A stretch of 14,409 nucleotides of DNA from the NCBI GenBank assembly GCA_002384855.1, contig DGBP01000071.1, positions 1-14,409 of the forward strand. The letters are read 5' to 3'. Origin of the DNA: Nocardioidaceae bacterium UBA4001 (GTDB lineage Bacteria; Actinomycetota; Actinomycetes; Propionibacteriales; Nocardioidaceae). Of this stretch, positions 5,821 to 14,200 are shown piece by piece. Below the pieces are notes generated by a model. That model saw only the letters and a program-made list of their open reading frames with translations, had not been told where the DNA came from and did no database searches. The stretch's first letter is position 1. Each line of letters starts with the position of its first letter. Position numbers and translations under genes: made by a program.

Positions 5821-8800
5821 CGACATCGACGGTACCGACGACTGGATGCGCGACGACGAGGACGCGTTGCTCGCCGCGTGGGAGGAGGCCGACCGGCAGG
5901 CAGCTCAGGTCTTGAGGGAAGCCTGTCCGTTCGAGCTCCGGAGCCCTGCGCCGCAGGAGCAGCTCGTGCGTGCCTCCGCCTCGCTGCGTGGAGGTCTGGC
6001 CGGCCGCCGTTCGCCGTACGACTACTTCGTCAACGCGTGCGGTTGGGAGCGCGAGGCCCCCGACGGCGATGTCGAGCTGTGGATCTCGGCGTTGGCGTGC
6101 ACCCTGTCGCCTCCGAACGACCCCGGCATCGACATCGAGCAGGCCGCGGCCGTGGCGGCCCTGCTGCACGCAGACTGGCTCGGCATGGTCGTCGGGTTGG
6201 TACGACGGGGCGCCGGCGCGGAGTTCTCGCCGGAGGCCGCCCAGCACGACATCGACACCCTCCCGGAGCTGGAGGGGGCGATCGAGGACCCTGACGGCGC
6301 ATTCGAGGTCCTCTCCACCGCCGTGACGACGCTGACCCCGCTGTGGCAGGCGCTCAGCGTGCTCGACGACGAGGAGCGGCTCACGGAGCTGGGCTGCTGG
6401 GGACTCCCGAACGCCCTGCTCGTCACCTGGTCGGTCCCCGAGTCGGACGCCGACCTCGGTAGGGGCCATGAGTCCCCGGTGGAGCGGCTGGACGAGGCGG
6501 AGGCCGAGCAGGTCCTCACCGTGCTGGCCCGCCACCCGATGACGCTCGAGGAGCTGCGCCGCGAGGCCGCGAAGGAGGGCGTCTTCGCCTCCATGGAGCA
6601 GTTGACGGCCTCCCTCATCTGGCGTCTGGAGGTCTACGAGTCCGACGACGGCATCTGGGCGCATCTCCCGACGCTCGCGGACGGTGTCGTCCTCACGCAC
6701 CGTGTCACCGAGGACGAGGTCAGGCTCGGCGTCCTCGGAGCAGACCTGGATCTGGACCTCCCGGGGCTCCTGGCTCTCGACGGGTACCCGTTGGCCGGAG
6801 GTGGCGAGGTGAAGAGCCGCTTCCACTCCGACGACGCCCCGATGCCCGACGAGGCGCGCACCTGTCTCGCGGGCCCGGAGGGCTGGCTCGACGGCTTCGA
6901 CGCCGGCGACCTGCTCGGCGTGAGGTACGCCGGGGGAGAGCTCGCCGTCGAACGGGCCCAGGTTCCTCCCGAGGAGGAGACACGCGCCGACGTCCGGGCA
7001 GTCGTCGAGGCCGCCCGAGAGACAGCCGATTACGACGCCCGGCACGGCGACCCCGACTATCCCGGCGTGACCGGCAACGAGATCGTCGTCCGCTGCCGCC
7101 GGAGCCGCCCCGAGGCGTTCTCCACGCCGCTCCCGCCCCTGACCGAGATCCTCGCTGGTGTGGACGGCCTCGAGGTCCATCACGGCTTCGTCGGGGTGGC
7201 GGGTACGGCGTGGCAGGGTGAGCCGTCGTGGCTGGACGAGGAGGAGCGCTCGACGTACCGGACCTGGCATCGCACCCTGGACGCCCACCGGCGGGACGGC
7301 AGCGTGCCGGAGCCCGCGGAACTGGTGTCCCTGGCGGAGTCGCTCAGGGGGAGGCTCCTCGCGCTCGTCGCCACCGACCTCACCTCCGATCCTGACCGTG
7401 AGCCCGTCGCGGTCGCCATGGCCGCTGCCGTGAGCGACCGGCCGGCTGCCGTGCCCGAGTACCTCCGCGCGTGCGCGGGCCAGGGACGCGGGGACGCCGC
7501 GGCGTGGCTGGCGCACCTCGAGGCGGCGGTGGCCGCGGACGACACCTGCGACGAGGCGCTGGGTGACCTCGCGGACCTCAGGTCCCTGGCCGGTGACGCT
7601 CGTGAGGCGCACCGGCTCTACGGCCTCGCCGGCCTGGAGTCGACGGCGCCGGAGATGCAGATCCTGACCCGGTTCCTGCAGCCGCCCGAGGGGGTCGGCC
7701 GGAACAAGCCCTGCCCCTGCGGCTCGGGCAAGAAGTACAAGGTCTGCCACGGCCGGACCGACTCCCACCAGCTGTCGTCACGGGCACCGTGGCTGTGGCA
7801 CAAGCTCGCCACCTTCTGCCAACGAGGCCCGAACCGCTCGGTGCTGCTGGACTGGGCGGAGCTGCTCACCGGTGGCCCGCGCGAGTCCCGCGAGGTCGTC
7901 TTCCGGGCGATGGGGGACCCGTTCGTCGTGGATCTCGCGGCGTTCGGTGGCGGGCTGCTGGGGCGGTTCCTTGAGGTGCTGGGGCCGCTTCTGCCGGTCG
8001 ACGAGCGCGCGCTGGCAGAGCGCTGGGTCGGCAGCCCGCTGCGCCTCATGGAGGTGGAGCAGGTGCGGCCGATGCGCGGGGTCGTGGCTCGCGACCTCCT
8101 CAGCGGCGAGCAGATCGAGGTCCTGGACCGACGGCTGACCACCGACGTGGAGGCCAAGGACGTGCTCCTCGGCCGGCCGCTCGACGACGGCGGAGGGGAC
8201 ATGCGCCTCCAGGTGTCGCCTCTGCTGATTCCACGCCTGATGCGCAGCCGGGTCCTCACGGTGCTGCAGGAGGGCGGCGACGAGGCCTCGGTCGCCCGGC
8301 TCCTCGGGGATGCCGCGCGCCCTCCGGAGACGACCACGACCGAGGGTGAGGAGCTCGTGCTCTGCACCGCCCGCTACGAGCTGGCCGCCCCGGACGAGGC
8401 GTGGGACGCCCTCGCATCCGAGATGACTCCCGGCGGCGACACCGCCGTGCTCCTCGACGAGGCGGACGTCACCGGACACGGTTCGGTCGTGAGGGGGTCC
8501 GTACGGCGCGAGGGAACGCGTCTCGTGGTGGAGTCCAACGCGATCGAACGGTTCCGGCGGATCCAGGAGCGCGTGCTAGCGGCGGATCCGGGCGCCCGCC
8601 TGGTGGACGAGTCGACCCGGCCGATGGCGTCCGTGCTGGAGGAGGGGATCGCCGATGACGGTGCATTCTCATCGCACGGGGACGCCCGGGAGCTCGACCC
8701 GGCCCTGGTCGGCGAGGTGGTGCGTCAGCACGAGGTGCGCTGGCTCGACGACCACGTGCCCGCGCTGCAGGGGCGCACGCCTCGAGAAGCGGCGAAGGAC

Positions 8801-8926
8801 CCGGATCTGCGGGCCGAGCTGGTCGCCCTCCTCGATGACTTCGAGTGGCAGGACCGCCGGAACCCGAGCCCCTTCGCGATGGATGTGCCGAGGCTACGGC
8901 GGGAGCTGGGGATCGACGGGGCCTGA
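5813..8926 (+). CDS. Large SEC-C motif protein, 1037 residues
   Basis: The only firm motif is a SEC-C zinc-binding signature at residues 628-647: VGRNKPCPCGSGKKYKVCHG, with Cys634, Cys636, Cys645 and His646 as ligands. SEC-C occurs at the SecA C-terminus and on many unrelated proteins, so it gives metal binding but not a function. Around it I see an acidic N-terminus (1-25), a helical region (25-230), a winged-helix-like segment (about 235-290: RHPMTLEELRREAAKEG...WRLEVYESDDGIWAHL), and a stretch before the SEC-C that looks like helical repeats (AAWLAHLEAAVAADDTCDEALGDLADLRSLAGDAREAHRLYGLAG). Near 980-1005 VPALQGRTPREAAKDPDLRAEL resembles the C-terminal segment of Xre/MbcA-type (DUF2384) antitoxins; this is inference. 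No signal peptide or membrane span, so cytoplasmic. The GTG start follows from the -10 at 5800. An antisense frame of 694 codons over the first half is a shadow. Confidence 0.85.
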   Translation: MADDIDGTDDWMRDDEDALLAAWEEADRQAAQVLREACPFELRSPAPQEQLVRASASLRGGLAGRRSPYDYFVNACGWEREAPDGDVELWISALACTLSPPNDPGIDIEQAAAVAALLHADWLGMVVGLVRRGAGAEFSPEAAQHDIDTLPELEGAIEDPDGAFEVLSTAVTTLTPLWQALSVLDDEERLTELGCWGLPNALLVTWSVPESDADLGRGHESPVERLDEAEAEQVLTVLARHPMTLEELRREAAKEGVFASMEQLTASLIWRLEVYESDDGIWAHLPTLADGVVLTHRVTEDEVRLGVLGADLDLDLPGLLALDGYPLAGGGEVKSRFHSDDAPMPDEARTCLAGPEGWLDGFDAGDLLGVRYAGGELAVERAQVPPEEETRADVRAVVEAARETADYDARHGDPDYPGVTGNEIVVRCRRSRPEAFSTPLPPLTEILAGVDGLEVHHGFVGVAGTAWQGEPSWLDEEERSTYRTWHRTLDAHRRDGSVPEPAELVSLAESLRGRLLALVATDLTSDPDREPVAVAMAAAVSDRPAAVPEYLRACAGQGRGDAAAWLAHLEAAVAADDTCDEALGDLADLRSLAGDAREAHRLYGLAGLESTAPEMQILTRFLQPPEGVGRNKPCPCGSGKKYKVCHGRTDSHQLSSRAPWLWHKLATFCQRGPNRSVLLDWAELLTGGPRESREVVFRAMGDPFVVDLAAFGGGLLGRFLEVLGPLLPVDERALAERWVGSPLRLMEVEQVRPMRGVVARDLLSGEQIEVLDRRLTTDVEAKDVLLGRPLDDGGGDMRLQVSPLLIPRLMRSRVLTVLQEGGDEASVARLLGDAARPPETTTTEGEELVLCTARYELAAPDEAWDALASEMTPGGDTAVLLDEADVTGHGSVVRGSVRREGTRLVVESNAIERFRRIQERVLAADPGARLVDESTRPMASVLEEGIADDGAFSSHGDARELDPALVGEVVRQHEVRWLDDHVPALQGRTPREAAKDPDLRAELVALLDDFEWQDRRNPSPFAMDVPRLRRELGIDGA

Positions 8927-9065
8927 GGCTCCCAGGCGGCTGAGGACCGGTGCTCACGCTGGGGGGCGCACGACGTTCCAGCTCCTCGCCCCTACGGCCG
9001 TTGCTTCGGGTCCGACGTCACGTCTCCCGACCAACAGCGTCGGCGGCCGGCACTATCGTCGCTCC
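8927..9065 (+). other. Intergenic region upstream of the glycosylase gene
   Basis: 139 nt between the SEC-C stop and the glycosylase ATG. It holds the candidate -10 at 9054-9059. I see only a weak 5-bp hairpin just after the SEC-C stop and no T-run, so no convincing terminator. Confidence 0.4.
9054..9059 (+). promoter_or_regulatory. Candidate -10 element (TATCGT) before the glycosylase gene
   Basis: TATCGT fits TANNNT and ends 6 nt before the ATG at 9066. No ribosome binding site is present, so a leaderless transcript is likely. The same GGCACTAT string precedes the pseudogene copy at 188-194, where the bases between it and the coding part are lost. Confidence 0.5.
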
Positions 9066-10148
9066 ATGGTCGTTCACCACCTGACCAAGGACGAGGCTCG
9101 CCGGATCGCGATCCACGCGCAGCTGCTCGATGCGCCGCGGCCGACCGACCTCGTGGACGTCGTCGACCGCCTGACGATCCTGCAGATCGACCCCACCGCG
9201 GCGATCGCCCCGAGCGCCGACCTGGTGCTGTGGAGCCGGCTCGGCTCGGCGTACGACCCCGCCGACCTCACGAGAGCCGTCGAGCACGACCGCAGCCTCG
9301 TCGAGACCGTGGCCTACATCCGGCGGCCGCACGACGTGCCCGCCGTCGTCGCCGAGATCCGCGACGACCTCCATCACTCCGCCAGGAGATGGCTGGAGAA
9401 GAACGAGCCGTTCCGCCGCGACATCGTCGCGCTGCTGGAGAAGGAGGGCCCGCTGCTCTCCCGCGACATCCCCGACACCAGCGTCGAGCGGTGGCCGTCG
9501 TCGGGCTGGACCAACAACCGCAACGTCACCAAGATGCTCGAGCTGCTGGCCCTGCAGGGGCAGGTGGCGGTCGCCGGGCGGAAGGGGCGCCAGCGGTACT
9601 GGGATCTCCCCGAGCGGATCTATCCGGGCGGTCTGCCCGAGCTCGACCCCGAGACGGCCCGGCGGCATCGCAATGACCGGCGGCTCGCAGCGCTCGGCAT
9701 CGCCCGCTCGACCGGGACCCAGACGCCGGGGGAGACGTCGTTCGTCGGGGACAGCGGCGAGGAGGCCGTCGTCGAGGGCACCCCGGGCACCTGGCGGGTC
9801 CACCCGGACTACCTGGGCCTGGAGTTCGAGGGACGCACTGCGCTGCTCTCGCCGTTCGACCGGCTGATCCACGACCGCGTGCGCAGCGAGCAGCTGTTCG
9901 GCTTCGAGTACATCCTCGAGATGTACAAGCCCGCGGCGAAGCGACGGTGGGGCTACTTCGCGCTCCCCGTCCTCCACGGCGACCGGCTGGTCGGCAAGCT
10001 CGACGCGAAGGCCGACCGCAAGGGCGGCCGGCTCATGGTCAACGCCCTCCACGAGGACGTCCCGTTCACCGCGGACATCACGGCCTCCGTGCGCGCCGAG
10101 ATCGACGACCTCGCCGCGTGGCTCGGCCTCGAGGTCACCGAGGGTTGA
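9066..10148 (+). CDS. YcaQ/AlkX-type winged-helix DNA glycosylase (HTH_42)
   Basis: The 360-residue product matches the HTH_42 (DUF1006) family, which includes E. coli YcaQ (AlkX), a glycosylase that removes alkylated bases and unhooks interstrand crosslinks, and AlkZ, an azinomycin self-resistance enzyme. Family marks in order: ARRIAIHAQLL near the N-terminus, LTILQIDP at 37-43 with the Q-hydrophobic-D catalytic motif (Q40, D42, as in the YcaQ branch), a winged-helix region around 115-180 (SSGWTNNRNVTKMLELLALQG...YWDLPER), LSPFDRLI at 261-268, and YKPAAKRRWGYFALPVL plus GKLDAKADR at 287-318. Length is near normal for the family. The start ATG is supported by the -10 at 9054; a longer open frame from 8655 overlaps the SEC-C gene and is rejected. 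A broken paralogue lies at 193-406. Role in repair of crosslinks is by family, not shown here. Confidence 0.88.
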   Translation: MVVHHLTKDEARRIAIHAQLLDAPRPTDLVDVVDRLTILQIDPTAAIAPSADLVLWSRLGSAYDPADLTRAVEHDRSLVETVAYIRRPHDVPAVVAEIRDDLHHSARRWLEKNEPFRRDIVALLEKEGPLLSRDIPDTSVERWPSSGWTNNRNVTKMLELLALQGQVAVAGRKGRQRYWDLPERIYPGGLPELDPETARRHRNDRRLAALGIARSTGTQTPGETSFVGDSGEEAVVEGTPGTWRVHPDYLGLEFEGRTALLSPFDRLIHDRVRSEQLFGFEYILEMYKPAAKRRWGYFALPVLHGDRLVGKLDAKADRKGGRLMVNALHEDVPFTADITASVRAEIDDLAAWLGLEVTEG

Positions 10149-10152
10149 CCCG

Positions 10153-11118
10153 GTGAGCAGCCGTCAGCCGACCCGGGTCGTCGCCCTGCTCGTGCTGCCG
10201 TTCCTGCTCCTGGCCTGCAGCACCGCCGAAGAGCCGGAGCAGGCACGAGAGCCGCAGTCCCCGTCCGGGGCCACCTCCTCCGCGGCGCCGACGACCCGCC
10301 CGTCGAATGCCCCAGCGACAGGCACGCCTGCCCCGGCCACCCCCCGGCACGAGCGGACCCCGGACACCCGCGACCCGGCCGATCTCGCCGCCCAGCTCGA
10401 GCAGGCCGCCGCGACGATCGGCAACCGCGACGTCGCCGCGGCCGACGTACGACGAGCGGCGGAGCTGCACCAGCTCGCCGTGCGACATCTCGCCCGGGCG
10501 GGTGCGTCGTACCGCCGCCGAGTCGTCGAGGCCTTACCGCCGGAGGTCGCCCGCACCGTGCGCAGCGACGTCGAGGCGGCGCGGCTGCTGCGCGCGATGA
10601 CCGAGCCGCAACGCAGGCTGCCGCGGTGGCGCATCGTGAAGCCGCCACCGTCGGAGGAGCTGCTCGCCGACTACCGGCGTGCGGAACGACGCACCGGCGT
10701 GCCGTGGAGCTACCTCGCCGCGATCCACCTCGTCGAGACCCGGATGGGACGCATCCGCGGCACGAGCACCGCCGGGGCCCGCGGGCCGATGCAGTTCCTC
10801 CCCGCCACGTGGGAGAGGTACGGCGCCGGCGGCGACATCGAGGACCCGGGCGACTCGATCCTCGCCGCGGCACGACTGCTGCGGGCCTATGGGGCGCCCG
10901 ACGACATGGCCGGCGCCCTGTGGCACTACAACCACTCGGACAGCTACGTCCGGGCCGTCACCGAGCACGCCCGCACGCTGCAACGGTCGGCATCTGCGTA
11001 CCGCGGCTACTGGCACTGGCGGGTGCTCTACCGCCACGTCCGCGGCACCTACGTCCTTCCCGAGGGCTACCCCGGGCGACGACCCGTGCTGCTCGAGGAT
11101 CAGGGCACCGAGGGCTGA
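10153..11118 (+). CDS. Lytic transglycosylase, lipoprotein
   Basis: A 321-residue exported enzyme that would cleave peptidoglycan between MurNAc and GlcNAc. Residues 1-22 form a lipoprotein signal: basic SSRQPTR, a hydrophobic stretch and the lipobox LLAC with Cys22 as the lipidation site. Residues 23-75 are a Ser/Thr/Pro/Ala-rich linker, then a helical region (75-170), and from about 175 an SLT-type catalytic domain: TGVPWSYLAAIHLVETRMG with the likely catalytic Glu195, STAGARGPMQFLPATWERYG at 205-224, DIEDPGDSILAAARLLRAYG and ALWHYNHSDSYVRAV at 255-269. The GTG start lies 4 nt after the glycosylase stop, so translation is probably coupled. The shared transcript need not mean shared function. 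Family confidence is high; the exact transglycosylase subfamily is not resolved. Confidence 0.88.
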   Translation: MSSRQPTRVVALLVLPFLLLACSTAEEPEQAREPQSPSGATSSAAPTTRPSNAPATGTPAPATPRHERTPDTRDPADLAAQLEQAAATIGNRDVAAADVRRAAELHQLAVRHLARAGASYRRRVVEALPPEVARTVRSDVEAARLLRAMTEPQRRLPRWRIVKPPPSEELLADYRRAERRTGVPWSYLAAIHLVETRMGRIRGTSTAGARGPMQFLPATWERYGAGGDIEDPGDSILAAARLLRAYGAPDDMAGALWHYNHSDSYVRAVTEHARTLQRSASAYRGYWHWRVLYRHVRGTYVLPEGYPGRRPVLLEDQGTEG

Positions 11119-11285
11119 TCGTGCAGGCGGCGCCGACCAAGCCCCAGCGAACGACCGGCCGCGATCAAGAGCTCAATGCGGGTGCCTGTCGAAATCCACG
11201 GTCGCCGTCCGACGTACTGCTCCGACGACGGACCGCCCGCCGCCGGCTGACTCGTGGTTCGGGCTCGCCGAAGACCCCGCCTCGC
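11119..11285. other. Convergent intergenic region without a recognised element
   Basis: 167 nt between two convergent stop codons. A bidirectional terminator would be expected. The best pairing is a 5-bp GTCCG/CGGAC stem with a long loop around 11208-11233, too weak to call. No RNA gene or repeat is seen. Confidence 0.4.
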
Positions 11286-14200
11286 CTACAGCATCACCTC
11301 GTCGGCGAACACCAGCCGCTGCTCCCACGTCGGGATCGGCGCGATCACCGGTCCGGACTCCAGAGGTGACAGTGGGTCGCCGCGGAACCGCTCCCACTCC
11401 TCGACGGTCACCCGCCACGTCGACGGCCCGGAAGGACTCGGCGTCCGAAGCTTGACCTTCACGCCCGCGGCCAGCTCGCCGACCCAGGCCACCTCGGCGG
11501 CGCTGCGGCCGGTGCCCCGAATAGTCAGCTGCTCGGTGGTGACGGTCTGCCAGCCGAGGTCGGTGTTGATCTCCGGGTCGCGCTTCTGCAGCCTGGCGAC
11601 GACGAACCGGTTCGCGCCGACCAGGTCGGCGGGCGTGGCGTGCCCGCCGGATGCGGGGGTGTCCCGAAGACCGACCACGCCGCTGAGGACCACCCGCACA
11701 TGCGAGTCGTCGGTGCGCGACACTGACAGGGCCCGCTCCGGCGGCAGCTGCACGTAGTCGCAGCGGACCGGTGCCGACAGGTGGCAGCCGTCGACCGACG
11801 ACGGCTGGTAGCGCGCGACGGCGAGCCGCACGAACGGCCAGACCGCATCGCCCGGGTCGAGCGCCACGTCGACGTACCAGAGTCCGCGGGTCTGGTTGAA
11901 CTGCGGCTGGTAGCCGACGACCATCACGGTCGGGCTGCCGGGCACGGCGGTCAGCGGCAGCGACGCGGGTCCGGTGACGGGACGCCCGGGCTGCGGCCGG
12001 TCGTCGAGGTCGACCACGCGCAGCACGTTCTCCAGCATCAGCACGTTCATCGCGCGCTGCGGCACCGGGGCGCTCTCCCAGATCGGGTCGGCGCCGACCT
12101 TGCTGACGAACGGGAAGCCCGACTCGCCCTCAGCGCGCGGCGGGAAGTCGTCGCCGGCGCCGAGCGGCGCGAGCAGGACCCCGAGCAGCTCGCCCTCGCC
12201 GCTGCTGAACCACGGCCGCTCGAGGTAGATCCGCACGCCCGCGCGGCGGCTGTGGCGGCGGCCCATCGGCTGCTCCGCCTCCGGCCCGAGATCCCAGCGG
12301 AACAACGGGATGACGGAGTGCACCACCGGTGCCGCGGGCCGGGCGGAGGAGGGTACGTCGACCACGGTCGGTGCTCCGACGACGCTGCGGCCGTCGTCGC
12401 CGTCGTGGCTCGGCCGGAGCAGGTCGGGGTGGAAGTACTCGCGGAAGCGCGTCGTCGCGCGGAACTGATAGCTGACCATCCGGTGCTTCGTGTCGCCGAG
12501 CTGGTGGACCGCCTGGTGGACCCGGAACGGTCCGGCACCGGGCCAGAGGAACACCTGGTCGTTGCGGGCGAGACCGGCGAGGTCCTCGTCCTCCGTCACG
12601 GGCGTCTCGAAGGCGATCGCGCGCTGGTCGCGCTGCTGCCAGCGGTCGAGGTTCAGGTCGTCGACGGGGTCCGACCAGGATGCCTCGGCGATGAGCCGGT
12701 CGGTGCTCGGTCCGTGCACGTCGACGGCGCCGGACAGCGCCACGGCGGTCTCCGCGATGTTGCGCAGCGGCCTGAGCATGGTCGGTCGCGGCGCCTCGAG
12801 GGGCCGGGGGACCGCGTGCACGAACCGCCACTCCTCCGACGGGGTGAGCCCCCACAGCCAACCGTCGGCCGCGGCCTCCTGCACGTCGTGGTTCGACCGG
12901 ACCATCGGCGCGAGGCTGCGCCACACCCCGAGCAGGTCGAGATCGGAGCGCGACAGCGAGGACGACAGCACCGCTTGCTGCTGGTCCCCGGCGGGAAGGC
13001 GTAGCCGGATCACCCGTCCCGCGACGTCGCCGCCGAGCTCATCGGCGCCCTCCACGACGAGCCGGAACGGGCTCTTGGCGGGCCAGCTGCCGCCGTACCT
13101 CGCGGTGAAGCCCTCGGTGCCGAACGGGAATGCGATCGTGCGGTCGCGCCCGGCCTCGGGGAAGACCAGCGACACGCCACGGGCCAGGGGGTCCGGGAGG
13201 TAGGGCAGCGTGAGGTCGTCGACGTCGTGCACGACGTACTGCCCCGGCGCCGGCGGCTCACCGGCGGGGAGCGGGAGCGTCTTCGGCTCCGCCTGCGGCG
13301 GGTCGCCCTGGGCCTCCAGGCGCACGCCCGGCTGGGCGATCCGCTTGCCCGGCTTGGTCAGGTCGGCGCGGTCGACGTCGAGGAACGACCCGTCCTCGCT
13401 GATCGCCCAGGCCAGCATCTTCCGCCGCTCCTGAGGCGTCGCCGTCCCCACCGCCAGGTCGAACTTGCCGTGCAGCTCGGCCTGGACCTGGCTGGTCTTC
13501 GGCGGCGCGAGGTGCCGCTGCGAGGTGGCGGCGTACCCGAGACCGGGGTGGGCTGCCTCCGCCTGGGAGGCGTACGTCGCCGGGTCGGTCACCGTGATCG
13601 CCAACGTCTCGGGGTCCTGCGTGACCCCGGACCGGACCACCATGACCCGCAGCGACTCGCCCTCCGTGAACCGGTGGCGCGCGACGGGGGCCGGTGGCTG
13701 CACCGGGTCCCACCGCAGGAACGGCCGGAGCTTCGTCACGGTCGCGAGCGACGACACCGCGAGATCGGCCACCGAGCCAGGGACCGAGCCCGCAACCGTC
13801 TGGGCGGCCAGGTGCGAGACGGCGAGCGCCGCGAGGGCATGGGTGTCGGTGACCGCCGTGTCGACCACGAGCGGCTGGGCCGGGTCGGCGAGCGCACGCG
13901 CCGCGACCTCGTTCACCAGCGCGCGTCGGCTCGCTGCCCCGACATCGGTCCGGAGCGCCGGTCGCAAGGCGCGGCGTTCCCGCAGCCGGGAGGTGACGAG
14001 CTCGGCGAGCAGCTCAGGCGGCTCCTCGGCCACGACCGACGGAGCCGGGGCCATCCGGCGGGCCTCGAGCACCTCGTGCGCCGCCTGCCGGAGCCCGCCC
14101 GACCAGAGCGCGGCAGCCTCCAGGGAGGACGGGCCTGCAGCCGCAGAGAGGGCCGACTCGACCTCGGGGACCGGCGCTGTGGGCGCAGGGTTGAGCCCGT

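Noticed and set aside
5684..7768. Minus-strand open frame of 694 codons antisense to the SEC-C gene
   Set aside because: It is the frame opposite a strong G/C-biased gene; its translation is Arg/Gly/Val-rich with no family features. The plus strand has the SEC-C motif and consistent codon bias.
8655..9065. Upstream extension of the glycosylase frame
   Set aside because: It overlaps the SEC-C gene in another frame and reads as Arg/Ser-rich text; the ATG at 9066 begins the family-like sequence and has a -10 element before it.
11208..11233. Inverted repeat GTCCG/CGGAC as a terminator between convergent genes
   Set aside because: Only five pairs, a long loop and no T-run on either strand; too weak in DNA this rich in G and C.
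11781..13004. Plus-strand open frame of 407 codons
   Set aside because: Antisense shadow of the large minus-strand gene; rich in Arg, Val and Ala with no motif.
14070..14072. GTG at 14072 as the start of the large minus-strand protein
   Set aside because: The same frame is open to the window edge and encodes protein-like sequence (FGRSYAFRAWSVDLAGNS), so the GTG is an internal codon.
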